From CAXSBR01 sp964252015 (GTDB taxonomy: Bacteria > Actinomycetota > Actinomycetes > Mycobacteriales > Jatrophihabitantaceae): 64,000 bases of DNA. Numbering within the stretch: the stretch's first letter is position 1; every line of letters starts with the position of its first letter. Of this stretch, positions 1 through 9,343 are shown piece after piece. A program made the position numbers and the translations under genes. The DNA lies in the NCBI GenBank assembly GCA_964252015.1, contig CAXULW010000021.1:1-64000 (forward strand). The letters run 5' to 3'. The notes under the pieces were generated by a model. It did not search any database. It saw only the letters and a list, made by a program, of their open reading frames with translations, and was not told where the DNA came from.

Positions 1-22
1 ACTCTGACACCCACTCGCGGAC

Positions 23-385
23 GTGGATGGGCATGATGTCGGCGATGCGCATCGGACCGAACCAGGGGACGGTGTGGCGTTGCAGGTTGTACCGGCTCTG
101 CCTGATGGTTGGCACGACAGGCTGGTCAAGGTGCAGAACGCGAACACCGCTGCCCCGACCGGCGAGCCGCAGTTCACTGGTTGGTGTCTCAACAAAGAAG
201 ATCTGTGCGTCGCGAAGTTGTGCTCCCTACGTGAAAAGAACCAGAAATTCGTCGCCGCACTCCTCGATGTCGGGCTGGTTGACGCCGAGGTCATTGCGGC
301 ACGCTTGACGACCGTCTCCGAGCCGTTCCGCCCGGGCGCTGAGCGTGCTCAGCAGTGGCTTTACCTTGGCTTGGTAATTGACTAA
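23..385 (+). pseudogene. Fragment of a DUF6036-like nucleotidyltransferase protein
   Basis: The reading frame (GTG start, 120 residues) ends in a stretch typical of the C-terminal half of DUF6036/nucleotidyltransferase-like proteins: a PDGWHDRLV segment, then GWCLNKEDLCVAKLCSLREK and a predicted helical tail (FVAALLDVGLVDAEVIAARL). An in-frame stop lies at 5-7, and the N-terminal nucleotidyltransferase core is absent, so this is most likely the tail of a decayed or truncated gene rather than a complete protein. The family assignment is from motif memory. It could still be a short expressed protein. Confidence 0.45.
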
Positions 386-435
386 TCGCCGAGATGACGT
401 TGTGGCCCTTCGGCGTCGCCCTGCGGGGGGAGGCG

Positions 436-582
436 TCAAACGCAGATCGGCACCTGTTCATCGACGACGACTCCGTTGACGAATGAGCCGGTAGACGCCC
501 CGTCGTTGTAGCAGGCGTCCGAAGTGACGTAGAACCGCTCGCCCCAGGGTTTCGACGCGATGCGGTACCACCATGGGCAATG
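436..582 (-). pseudogene. Remnant of a secreted protein C-terminus (SH3-like)
   Basis: Reading the minus strand down to a TGA at 438-436 gives a coding-looking stretch with WWYRIASKPWGERFYVTSD, then ACYNDG, a GSFVNGVVV segment and VPIC just before the stop. The spaced aromatic residues, the YVTSDA turn and the terminal Pro-x-Cys resemble the end of bacterial SH3-type domains in secreted actinobacterial proteins. There is no plausible start or signal peptide; a stop interrupts the frame about 18 codons upstream. It therefore looks like a gene remnant. The family assignment is an inference. Confidence 0.35.
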
Positions 583-764
583 CGCTGACGACGAGAACCA
601 GCCCCGGCGCGATCGTCGAAGGGGGGAGCCGGTTACTCAGCGGGTCGCTCGCACCGGGTCCGTCGACCGGGCCCACCGAGGCAACCACTCAAGTCCGGAC
701 GCAAAGTGCCGATCTACCAAGACACTGCCAGTCAAGGTTGCAACCACGGAAGCGTCAGGTCTCA

Positions 765-2234
765 ATGCGTGGCAAAGGGTTGGCGGCCTACGTGGCGGCC
801 GCGGTGGCCGGCATCGTCGGCTATTTCTTGCTCCCGCAACCGGCGCAGAACGTGGCCTTTGTAGTTTCTAATGTCAGCGCGGCTGCGGTCATATTGACGC
901 GCCTGCGCAGCGGCAGACTCAGGCCCGTCGGCGGGTGGCTGCTGATGGCCGGCTTCCCGATCGCTACCGGAGTGGGCAATGCCGTCTATTTCGTCAACGA
1001 CTCGCTGCGCCACGTCGCGCCGTTCCCGTCGTATGGCGACATTGCCTTCCTGGGAGGGTACGTCCTGCTGGCGGCCGGCCTGCTGCGGCTGCAGCAGGCC
1101 AGAGGTGCGGGTTGGGACCTGCCTGCCGTGCTGGACACCGCCATCATCACGATCGGGTTCACGGCTGCGTCGTGGGTGGTGTTCATGGCCCCGCTGCTGC
1201 ACGACTCCGACACTGCGGTGTTGGAGCGACTCACCGCAGTCGGCTACCCCGCGGCCGACGTGTTGGTCCTCGCAGTCGCCGCCCGGTTCCTGCTCACGGC
1301 TCACCGACACAGCCCGGCCTTTGCCTGGCTGGCCGGCACTGTCGTGGTCATGTTGGTTTCCGACACCACGTTCGCCGTACTGAACCTGCTGGACGTGTAT
1401 CACACCGGCAACCCCATCGACGCCCTTATCCTCACCTACAACTTGGGTTGGGGGGCGGTTGCGCTGCATCCGCGCGCCAATGATCTGGCCATGGCCGCGC
1501 CCGGACGGTCCGGGAGACCGAGCTGGCGCCGGCTTGCCGCGCTCAGCGCTGCGTCCCTGATCGCCCCAGTCGCGCTGATGGTGGAGGTCACCAACCACGA
1601 CTATCGGGACCTGATCTTCACGAGCGCCGCCGCGGCCTTGCTGTTCCTCCTCGCCATCGCGCGGATGGCGGGACTGGTCGTGCAGCTCGAGAGAAACATG
1701 ACACATCGCCACGCTCTGGAAGGCGAGCTCTCCTACCGCGCCACCCACGACGAACTCACCGGGCTGGCCAACCGGCGGGAGTTCACCGAACGACTTGCTG
1801 GCACGTTGGAGCAACACCCTGATGGTGGGGTGACGGTGCTCTTCTTGGATCTGGACCGGTTCAAAGCCGTGAACGATACGCTCGGACACGGTGCCGGAGA
1901 CACCTTGCTCAAGGTCGTCGCCGGCCGATTACGCGCTGAGCTGCGCGCCGGCGACACGATCGCCCGAGTCGGCGGCGATGAGTTCGCCGTCTTGCTCGGC
2001 GCCCCTGCTCTGGACCGTGAGCAACTCGCCTCTGTGACAACCCGTCTGACCCTGGTCGTGGAACTACCCGTGCGCCTAATTGGCTTAGACGTCCGAGTCG
2101 GGGTGAGCATCGGTACCGCTATCGCGACTCGCGGTGAAAACCTTGAACAGCTCGTGCACAACGCGGACCGTGCCATGTATGCCACCAAAGTCGCGACCAA
2201 GATTGCGGCAGCAACCGCGTCCGCTTCGCATTAG
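765..2234 (+). CDS. Membrane-bound diguanylate cyclase (GGDEF)
   Basis: A 489-residue protein predicted to make cyclic di-GMP from two GTP at the membrane. The N-terminal ~310 residues are a run of hydrophobic helices (about eight to ten) of the kind found in actinobacterial GGDEF/EAL proteins, including a PFPSYGDIAFL loop. The C-terminal GGDEF domain has an intact active site (GGDEF at residues 403-407) and an RxxD product-inhibition site (RAGD, 394-397) exactly five residues upstream. I prefer the ATG at 765, directly before the first hydrophobic helix, to an in-frame start at 573 that would add 64 non-homologous residues. It is the first of three cyclic-di-GMP genes here. Confidence 0.88.
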   Translation: MRGKGLAAYVAAAVAGIVGYFLLPQPAQNVAFVVSNVSAAAVILTRLRSGRLRPVGGWLLMAGFPIATGVGNAVYFVNDSLRHVAPFPSYGDIAFLGGYVLLAAGLLRLQQARGAGWDLPAVLDTAIITIGFTAASWVVFMAPLLHDSDTAVLERLTAVGYPAADVLVLAVAARFLLTAHRHSPAFAWLAGTVVVMLVSDTTFAVLNLLDVYHTGNPIDALILTYNLGWGAVALHPRANDLAMAAPGRSGRPSWRRLAALSAASLIAPVALMVEVTNHDYRDLIFTSAAAALLFLLAIARMAGLVVQLERNMTHRHALEGELSYRATHDELTGLANRREFTERLAGTLEQHPDGGVTVLFLDLDRFKAVNDTLGHGAGDTLLKVVAGRLRAELRAGDTIARVGGDEFAVLLGAPALDREQLASVTTRLTLVVELPVRLIGLDVRVGVSIGTAIATRGENLEQLVHNADRAMYATKVATKIAAATASASH

Positions 2235-2273
2235 ACCGATAGTGCCCGCGTCGGTGTAGAAGGAGTTTTCCCA

Positions 2274-2291
2274 GCGATCCCTCAGGATCGC
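2274..2291. terminator. Small intergenic hairpin between two GGDEF genes
   Basis: Perfect 7-bp inverted repeat (GCGATCC/GGATCGC) with a 4-nt CTCA loop, 40 bp downstream of the first cyclase stop. There is no T tract, so terminator function is only a suggestion. Confidence 0.3.
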
Positions 2292-2347
2292 CTCGCTGCG
2301 GTCGATTGAACGGATAATGGCACCGTCGGAGAAGTAGCGGAGCATTG

Positions 2348-4614
2348 ATGACGAGTACTTCATCCCGCGCGCGTTACCCGTCCTTGCTCACGTCGGGCAT
2401 GTTCGTGCTTCTCGTCATGTATCTGGTGGGGTTGTCGACGCACGGGCCGCGGTTCAGCGTGTTCGTGGACGGCTGGCTGGGCATAGCGACCCAATGGGCT
2501 CCGGCAGTGGTGTGCGCGACGGCGTGGGTGCGCGCCCAGCAGCGACGGCCCGAGATCGCATGTGCGACCCTTGCCGTTTCCCTGTTTGCGGCGGGTAACA
2601 CGTTCTACGTGCTGAAGCTGGCGCATCTGGCCGCGCCGCCGGTCCCGTCGTTTGCAGACGCCGGGTACCTCTCGTTCTACCCATTCGCGCTGGCGGCGAT
2701 CGCGTTCGCTGTTCGTCGCGAACTTGCCGGCATTGCCTCTGCGGCGGTGTGGCGCGACAGCGTCCTGAGCGCGTTGGCTGCGACCGCCGGGCTAGCAGTG
2801 GTGCTCAGCCCGGTGATGGACGCTGCGACCCGCAGCGCGACGACGCCGGCGGCGATCACCGCGATTGCCTACCCGATCGGTGATCTGCTGCTGATCAGCG
2901 CGATCGCCGGTGTGTGCGTGCTCAAGGGAGCACGTATGCAGCGGCATTGGTTGGCGCTTATCGCGGGCTTATCGGTGTTCACCGCGTCGGACGTGGTCTA
3001 TGCGCTGCGTGTCGTGACGGGCACCTACGTCGTCGGCACGGCATTGGATGCCGGGTGGGCCATCGGGTTGGCACTCGTGGCGATGTGGACATACCGGGCC
3101 GTAGACGACGGCGAGCAGCGCACCCCGCGGGGAACGCTTGGCGTGCCGATGGCCGCGACGGCCGTCGCCCTAATCGTCCTGGTGGCCGGCACCCAGCGGC
3201 ACGTCAGCGGGTTAGCCGTCGGCCTGGCGAGCGCAGTCCTCGCTCTCGCGGCGTGGCGCGCGAACACGGCCTTCCGCCAGCTGCGTCGTTGCTCCGGCAG
3301 GTGGCCGAGACGGACGATTTGACCGGCCTTGCGAACCGGCGCGCTCTCTATGCGGAGGTCCCGCTGCGGCTAGCTGCTACGCCTGATCGTGCGCACAGTC
3401 TTATCCTGCTCGATCTCGACCGCTTCAAGGAGATCAACGACAGCCTGGGCCATCATGTCGGTGACCGCCTGCTGGTTGAGATCGGCACGCGGCTGGCCGC
3501 ACTCGTGCGGCCCAAAGATCTGGTCGTCCGCCTGGGTGGGGATGAGTTCGCGGTGGTCCTCGACGACGCAGGCGAGGCGGCGGCCATGGCCGTAGCCGAC
3601 GACTTGAAAGCGGTGGTGTCTGCGCCGCTCGCCGTCGACGGAGTGACCGTGCGCTGCGACGTCAGCATCGGTATCGCGGTGTACCCCGATCACGGAAGGG
3701 ACGTGAGCGCGCTGCTTCGATGTGCCGACATCGCCATGTACAAGTCGAAGGGGAACGACGACGGACCGGAAGTGTTCAATAGCGTTGACGCCCAACTCGG
3801 CGCGACTCGTCTGCGCACGGTCCACGATTTCCGCGTCGCACTGGACCAGCGACAGCTGATCCTGCACTACCAACCCAAGCTCGACCTGCGCACCGGCGAC
3901 GTGACCGGCGTCGAGGCATTGGTGCGCTGGCAGCATCCCGAGAGCGGGCTCCTCTACCCCGACACCTTCATCGAGTTCGTCGAGGAAGCCGGCCTGATGT
4001 CGCTGATGACTGACCAGGTGCTTGACCAGGCGCTCGCACAGGCGGCCGTCTGGCGTCGCGCTGGACGCCTTCTGAAGGTAGCCGTCAACCTCTCGGCCCG
4101 TAGCCTCATCGACGCCGACCTGCCGGCGAGCGTGTCGGCGATACTGTCCAGCCACGGCTTGCCGCCGCGCGCGCTTCAGCTGGAAATCACCGAAAGCGTC
4201 CTGATGTCCGACCACGACCGAGCTCGAGCCGTGCTGACCGAACTTCGAGGCGCCGGCGTGACGATCTCCGTCGACGACTTTGGCACCGGCTACAGCTCGC
4301 TTGCCTACCTGCGTGACCTGCCGATCGACGAACTGAAACTCGACCAGTCCTTCGTAACCGCAATGGGCACCGACGTCCGCGCCAACGCACTCGTCAGCTC
4401 TACGATCACCCTTGCCCACAGCCTGGGCCTGCGAATGGTCGCCGAAGGCGTGGACACCCAAGCAGCCTTGTCCGAACTCGTCCGGTACGGCTGCGACGAG
4501 GTCCAGGGCTACTACATCTCACGCCCCGTCCCCGCGAAGGACCTGAACCGCTGGCTCGACCTCCATCAACCCGCGCGGTCGCACCTGCGGCTCCTGACCG
4601 GCCGGAGCGCCTAG
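2348..4614 (+). pseudogene. GGDEF-EAL cyclic-di-GMP protein interrupted by a frameshift
   Basis: The first frame (ATG 2348, stop at 3322) encodes an N-terminal membrane domain resembling the neighbouring cyclase, with a PVPSFADAGYL loop aligning to PFPSYGDIAFL. The GGDEF and EAL domains continue in another frame from about 3270 to 4614. Both catalytic domains look active: GGDEF with an RPKD inhibitory site five residues upstream, EALVRW, DDFGTG and a QGYYISRP tail. The switch falls in 3260-3320, where a single-base deletion or a two-base insertion would explain it. The gene is therefore split in this sequence and either inactive, expressed as two pieces, or carrying a sequencing error. If restored it would be a bifunctional cyclase/phosphodiesterase of about 755 residues. 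Confidence 0.8.
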
Positions 4615-4785
4615 AGAACCGCAACCGACTCATTGGGCGTCACCATGCCGGGCTGTGTCCAGTGCCGCGGACCGTCGCCAGCTCTAGCCGCGCCGGGACT
4701 GTCAAGAGCGGCCCGCGCCGACACCTGCAAGCGCCCGAAGCGGTACAAGGCCGATGCTCCGCACCCATGGGCCGGGGACAAAAGC

Positions 4786-4826
4786 GGGGCAGGTAAAGGG
4801 GGGCCCTCGCCGCCCCTACCTGCCCC
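4786..4826. terminator. Strong hairpin between convergent genes
   Basis: A GGGGCAGGTA arm pairs perfectly with TACCTGCCCC, extended by a G4/C4 inner stem. It sits between the plus-strand GGDEF-EAL gene and the minus-strand XRE gene, fitting a bidirectional terminator. No U tract follows, as is common in GC-rich actinobacteria. Confidence 0.6.
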
Positions 4827-4845
4827 GAACGACGTTCAGTCGTCG

Positions 4846-5376
4846 TCAGCTCGCGTTCGGCTGACGTGACGTCCTGGCGTCGTCCGCGACCTCGGTCGCG
4901 GCTCTTGCTATCGCCGGCGCGAGCCCGGCCATCACGGCGCTGATAGCGTCGATCAAGCCGCGCACGAGCTCGGCGCTGTGGTCATCTCCGCGGCGAAGCA
5001 TGGCTTCGTGCACGATAGATAACCGGTTCACGGCCGACGAAAGATCAATCAGCTCCTGTGCTGATGGCACGGCAGCCAGTCCCCCGACTGGTGCAACCTC
5101 AACCTTAAAGTACTGCTTGATCTCTCCCGTTTCGCCGGCCGCGCCAATCCGGTCCAAGGCCCCAATCTCGATATTCAGCGCCATCTCGATGCCGCGTCGA
5201 GTCAGGTCATTCGGCCAATTACGGCCGGTTTCCATGTTCCGGATCGTTTTGACGTCTCGGAGCCCCGCTGCCGAAGCAACATCCGATTGCGTCAAACCCA
5301 GCTGCTCCCGGCGCGTCCGTGCGTATTCAACGGCGCGCATACGCCCCGCATCATCACGTCGGCGACCAGAAACCAT
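4846..5376 (-). CDS. XRE-family DNA-binding regulator
   Basis: A 176-residue protein with an N-terminal Cro/CI-type helix-turn-helix (roughly residues 15-70), including RREQLGLTQSDVASAAGL and a recognition helix near KTIRNMETGRNWP. The C-terminal ~100 residues are predicted helical and match nothing I recognise; they may dimerise or sense a ligand. The ATG at 5376 abuts a tandem and inverted repeat (5377-5406) on its upstream side, which strongly suggests autoregulation. Its targets are unknown, although it lies among cyclic-di-GMP genes. Confidence 0.78.
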   Translation of the reverse strand: MVSGRRRDDAGRMRAVEYARTRREQLGLTQSDVASAAGLRDVKTIRNMETGRNWPNDLTRRGIEMALNIEIGALDRIGAAGETGEIKQYFKVEVAPVGGLAAVPSAQELIDLSSAVNRLSIVHEAMLRRGDDHSAELVRGLIDAISAVMAGLAPAIARAATEVADDARTSRQPNAS

Positions 5377-5406
5377 ACCGGGAACTTTACCGGGAACTTT
5401 CCCGGT
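5377..5406. promoter_or_regulatory. Palindromic operator upstream of the XRE gene
   Basis: Two head-to-tail copies of ACCGGGAACTTT (5377-5388 and 5389-5400) run into a perfect inverted repeat, ACCGGGAA-CT-TTCCCGGT (5389-5406). It touches the XRE start codon, where a dimeric repressor would block its own transcription or translation. Confidence 0.6.
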
Positions 5407-5578
5407 GTCAACCCCCCACGCCGCGTTCGCCCGACAGCCCGACGGCGCCCGTCAGGTTGCCGATGACAGCGGCGTTGGTTCCCGACGGTCCTCGCCGCTT
5501 ACGGCTGCACGTGGGGATGGAGCGCCAATACGGCGGGTATCCGGCTCGCGAGCTTGCCCAAGACAGGAAAGTCGGACC

Positions 5579-6670
5579 TCAGACCTGCAGTTCAGCGGCC
5601 CGAATGACGCCGTCGGCGGCCGCGGTGACCGTGAGGCCCTGTACATCCACGTGCTTGTCACCGTCCGGTGTCACAGCTAGCCCTATGTATGCCGCAATAC
5701 CCCGCCTGGCCAGTCGCGAGCGAATCCCCAGGCCAAGCAGGTCGGCCAGCAACGGGTTGCCGTCCCCGGCCACCATCACTAGGAAGCCGCCTTCGGATCG
5801 CCCGATCAGATCCTCGGCCCGCACCGAGGCTCGAACGAGTTGCGCGCACTCCAACCACGTAGCTCCGCCCAGCTCACTGACCTGGACCTGAAACACGACG
5901 GCCTTGCGAGACTGGGCTAGGCGCAGCTGCGCCAGCGCCGTCCAAGCACGGGCAGTCAGGACACCCGACTCCGTGTCCGTCGTCGAGGGCTGGCGTATTG
6001 AGCGATGCAGGGCTACGTACTGCACGGCCAGGATCGCGGGTACCGGCAATGCTGTGAGAGCCAGGTCGTGCTCCAGCAGCGTTCCCGTGACGAACCCCAG
6101 GATCAATGTGGCGGCCTCGGTCACGTGTGCAGCCGGGCTGCTCATGGCGCGAATGCGCGATGCGTTACCACCTGCTATGGACGCACCGGCGATCAACGCA
6201 GTGTTGACTGCGACCAGGACAAACCCGCTCAGTACGGGTGAATGAGCAAATTCCGCCGCGCGTACACCGAGCAGGACCGTGCCCGCTCCATACAGATACC
6301 GGTGCGGGCGACCGACGTAGAGCTTGCGTTGCGCCCCCCACTGGACCGCGTAGATAGCGATCGTCGTGGCGGCAGCGAAGAACGGGTCCAGGCACAGCAC
6401 CGCAGCGAAGGTCCAGGTCGCGGCCAGGTTGGGCGCTCGTTCGGCCTCGAGAAACTTGCGTACGCGTTCCATCCGCCAGCACGCAGCCGTCGTAGCGCAC
6501 CCGATGCCAGCCAGCACAGCAAACCGGGGCAGCTGAGCAGCGTCGACACCGTGCACCGGCACCGCCGAGGCTAACGCGGCCGTTAGAACCAGGAGTATCA
6601 CGGCCACAAATGCCCGCGGCTGACGCCACAATGCCCACTGAGTCGGGCGCACTGAACGGACAAGCGTCAT
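5579..6670 (-). CDS. Membrane protein with a degenerate GGDEF domain
   Basis: 363 residues. The first ~220 contain about six to seven hydrophobic helices. The C-terminal ~130 residues follow GGDEF domain order (TESGVLTARAWTALAQLRLA near the start, RAEDLIGRSEGGFLVMVAG at the active site), but the signature is degenerate: SEGGF replaces GGDEF, while an RAED sequence survives at the inhibitory-site position. Catalysis is unlikely; cyclic-di-GMP or GTP binding remains possible. The ATG at 6670 begins MTLVRSVRPT just before the first helix. Stand-alone gene; the 172 bp between it and the XRE promoter hold no recognisable feature. Confidence 0.72.
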   Translation of the reverse strand: MTLVRSVRPTQWALWRQPRAFVAVILLVLTAALASAVPVHGVDAAQLPRFAVLAGIGCATTAACWRMERVRKFLEAERAPNLAATWTFAAVLCLDPFFAAATTIAIYAVQWGAQRKLYVGRPHRYLYGAGTVLLGVRAAEFAHSPVLSGFVLVAVNTALIAGASIAGGNASRIRAMSSPAAHVTEAATLILGFVTGTLLEHDLALTALPVPAILAVQYVALHRSIRQPSTTDTESGVLTARAWTALAQLRLAQSRKAVVFQVQVSELGGATWLECAQLVRASVRAEDLIGRSEGGFLVMVAGDGNPLLADLLGLGIRSRLARRGIAAYIGLAVTPDGDKHVDVQGLTVTAAADGVIRAAELQV

Positions 6671-6934
6671 AAATACATCCTTGTTGACCCGTGCGCGAGG
6701 GCGCCGAAGCGTCGCGTTTTGACGCCGGAATCCTCCTTAATCATGCCACTTGGCGCGCAGGCGCGCCACGCGCTGACATTGATGAGTAAGGCCGGGCTGT
6801 ACCAGCTGTCGTATTTGACGCAATCATGCGCCGCCGATAACGCCTCTGGCCCAGGCATTCAACCGGCCTAACCCCCACAACCTGGCCCTAAACGGCAACA
6901 TTCGACAGGTGTTGTAATCACACCATTTGCCGGC

Positions 6935-7003
6935 ACCCCGCCGCGGGGTAGTCGATATTCAATCCTGAGCCCGGAACGGTGGTGCTAGGCCACCGTTGCG
7001 GGC
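6935..7003. repeat. Two adjacent hairpins upstream of the degenerate GGDEF gene
   Basis: Hairpin one is ACCCCGC-C-GCGGGGT at 6935-6949. Hairpin two has 14-nt arms with one mismatch (6969-6982 and 6990-7003, GCCCGGAACGGTGG against CCACCGTTGCGGGC) and a 7-nt loop. Their role is unknown. They lie about 265-335 bp upstream of the start at 6670 in a gene-free stretch. Confidence 0.4.
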
Positions 7004-7598
7004 TGAACCAACCGGCGGGCCGTAGTCATCTCAGGTGGCCTTGGGGGTGATGTTCCGTCGGACAAGGTGCTTGCGGGGGTGGCCTGGATGGGTCGCCGGC
7101 GACGCCTTGATCGCCGACAAGAATTTACCAAGCCGTGCCGGAACGCCTCTTTCGCCGCAATTCAGCATGCGTCGTTCTTGTCTACGATCGCGTCCAATCC
7201 GACCCTCGCCGCTAAGCGCTCTGGCTTTGCATTCCACGCAAAGTCACAACCGCGATATAAATCCGACTGAGCAACGTGTCGTCGAAATCACCGACGTTCG
7301 CAGCAAGCACCCAGAGCTTTGGCGAGGCGGAGCTCGCCAGCGATTTTGCACCCTGGATCGGTAACACCCGCCGAACTCACACAACCGACCCGGCGGGCCC
7401 GACCGAGAACCGATCGGACATGCCAAACAGATCGCTTCTTGGCCGCGGTGTGGCGCCTCAGAACCGCAATTGAGGAAGATCAACTACGTGAGAGTGACCA
7501 GGACGCGAGAAACATCATCCGGCCTCATGAAAAACTCACAAACCAAACTGGGCTGCCGATCGATTAGTCAGCAAGAGCCTCGACAAGAAAGGGGAACC

Positions 7599-7704
7599 GC
7601 CGTGAGCCTGCACTGGGACCTCTGACACCACCACCCATCGACCGACCGAGCAGGGAGGAGTTGCCGCCGTGAGCCTGCACTGGGACCTCTGACACCACCA
7701 CCCA
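7599..7704. repeat. 39-bp direct repeat, two copies
   Basis: Identical 39-bp copies at 7599-7637 and 7666-7704, 67 bp apart start to start. Each begins GCCGTGAGCCTGCACTGGGA and ends CCACCACCCA. Each can encode the tiny tail VSLHWDL followed by a stop. The copies look like duplicated ends of an element, but no transposase is present. Confidence 0.7.
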
Positions 7705-7921
7705 CCAAGCGTGTCTCGTCCATATTCGGAACTGAGTTGCCGGACAGGTCCGGTGGTGACCCGTGCCCCGGGAACGGCGGAAGACGGTTATGAACGTGGT
7801 GCGTTGGCAATAACGCCGTCCAGGTGACGGCGTCGTTCGTACCGCACACCGAAGCCGGCTTCGCCACCAGAACCCCGGGGAGCCGCATCGACCTAGGGCT
7901 CTCACTGTTGCAGCGCCGGCC

Positions 7922-9169
7922 TCACGTCGAGATGGGTGATATCCGGGTTGGGGTGAGGGTGCTGGTTCGCCAACGGCGATTCACGGTGCCTGCCACCGTG
8001 GCGGCGGCGAGAACGAGCCCGGTAGCGGCCAGGGTGGGGCGCGGCCCGAAGTGGTCGGCGGTGACACCTAGTACGGGAGACGCCACTACCAGGGTGGTCG
8101 CCTGGACCAGGCCGAGCATGGCCTGAACCCGCGACAGGTGTGTGTCGGGGGAGTAGATGAGCACCAACGGTGCGCAGTGACTGACGAACAGGGCAGCACC
8201 GGCACCGATCGCCACACCGGCGGCAGCCGCCACCACTGGTGCGTCTGCCGCGGCCAAGGTCAACAGACCCGCCGTAACCGCCGCGAGCCCTCCCAAACCG
8301 GCCAGCCCAGGACGTGCAAGGGCCCCCGTCCGGGCGATCAGGCCGGCGACGACCACCCCGCCGGCGCTCTGCCCGCCCAGGATCGCCCCGGCGGCTACCG
8401 CAGACCAGTGGTGGCCCCGGACTAACAGGGGGACTAGTAAAGACCCGGTCGGGATCACCGCGCCGGCAGCGACCGCGGTAAGCAGAAGCGCAACCCGCAA
8501 GATTGGGCGGGACAGCGAAACCGTGACGCCGTCGGCGGCCTCGCGCCAAACCGAACGTTTCGGCACTGTCGTGGCGGTGGGGCGAAAGGTATTGGTGCGA
8601 AACAGCACCGTGACTATGAGCACCGGCAGGAACGTTGCCGCGTCAACGCCGGCGGCGGCCGCGAACCCGGCTGCAGCTACCAGCACACCCCCCAATGGGC
8701 CGCCGATCAGGTCTGCGGCCTGGCCGACGGCCTGACGCAGCGCCAGCGCCCGCGGCACCGCCGCGTCCTCCACGAGCCAGCGGGGCATCGACCCAGCTGC
8801 CGGGTAGTAAAAGGCGGTGACCACGCCTTCGGCCAGCGCGGCGAGCACGAGCAGCCAGACGGGGGTACCCAGAGCCCACGCCGTTAGCCCGACCGCGGCC
8901 GTAACGACGAGCAGCGTTGCGTCACCGGCGATCAGCACCACCCGCGAACCGATTCGGTCCGCGACCGCGCCGCCGAGCAGCAACAGTGCGGTCCTGGACA
9001 CGGTTACCGTGCCTACGACGAGACCCGCGGCCAGCCCGCCGTGAGCAGTGGCAGCCCAGCCTAATGCGAAATACATCCCTGCTGCGCCCACGTTCGACAC
9101 ACCCGACGCGGCCAGCCAGGTGAGGAACAACCCGGGGACCCTGGCAGCAGGTAACCGCGGTGCGGACAC
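7922..9169 (-). CDS. Major facilitator superfamily exporter
   Basis: A 415-residue membrane protein with about twelve hydrophobic helices. The loop after helix two carries an MFS-like ADRIGSRVVL segment (the motif A region), and GGPLGG and DHFGPRPTL segments follow the usual two-half layout. The overall pattern resembles MFS drug or small-molecule efflux proteins. No substrate can be inferred, and no regulator or partner gene sits beside it. It is transcribed toward the gene-poor stretch. Confidence 0.82.
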   Translation of the reverse strand: MSAPRLPAARVPGLFLTWLAASGVSNVGAAGMYFALGWAATAHGGLAAGLVVGTVTVSRTALLLLGGAVADRIGSRVVLIAGDATLLVVTAAVGLTAWALGTPVWLLVLAALAEGVVTAFYYPAAGSMPRWLVEDAAVPRALALRQAVGQAADLIGGPLGGVLVAAAGFAAAAGVDAATFLPVLIVTVLFRTNTFRPTATTVPKRSVWREAADGVTVSLSRPILRVALLLTAVAAGAVIPTGSLLVPLLVRGHHWSAVAAGAILGGQSAGGVVVAGLIARTGALARPGLAGLGGLAAVTAGLLTLAAADAPVVAAAAGVAIGAGAALFVSHCAPLVLIYSPDTHLSRVQAMLGLVQATTLVVASPVLGVTADHFGPRPTLAATGLVLAAATVAGTVNRRWRTSTLTPTRISPIST

Positions 9170-9219
9170 ACACGCAACCTATCGGCCGTGGATCGGCGTC
9201 AGAGCGCCGTGCGGTGCCA

Positions 9220-9261
9220 GATCAGTGGGTGTCCGGCTCAGATCAGTGGGTGTCCGGCTCA
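9220..9261. repeat. 21-bp perfect tandem duplication
   Basis: GATCAGTGGGTGTCCGGCTCA is repeated twice head to tail in the gap between the MFS start and the protease stop. This may be a remnant of a mobile-element end or a duplicated regulatory site. The surrounding gap (9170-9343) shows nothing else. Confidence 0.65.
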
Positions 9262-9343
9262 AGGTGTCGTTAGCCGGACGGCAGTCATGAAAGCGCGAAC
9301 ACCCGCGCCACCTACTCGGCGAGCTCGCGCCGCAGGCCGGTAG

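Larger units (their letters stand above)
6671..7921. other. Gene-poor stretch with repeats
   Basis: About 1.25 kb without a coding region I can support. Short open frames exist on both strands but lack family motifs or plausible ribosome-binding sites. GC content is visibly lower in 7100-7560 than in the flanking genes. It contains the hairpins at 6935-7003 and the direct repeats at 7599-7704, which suggests remains of mobile DNA or a deleted locus. Confidence 0.5.

Noticed and set aside
573..764. N-terminal extension of the first GGDEF protein
   Set aside because: The added residues are low-complexity and non-hydrophobic; ATG 765 begins right at the first membrane helix.
4633..4869. Short plus-strand frame after the GGDEF-EAL gene
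   Set aside because: It includes the terminator hairpin, has no motif and overlaps the XRE gene end.
6667..6858. Small minus-strand frame upstream of the degenerate GGDEF gene
   Set aside because: No ribosome-binding site or family features, and it overlaps the GGDEF start.
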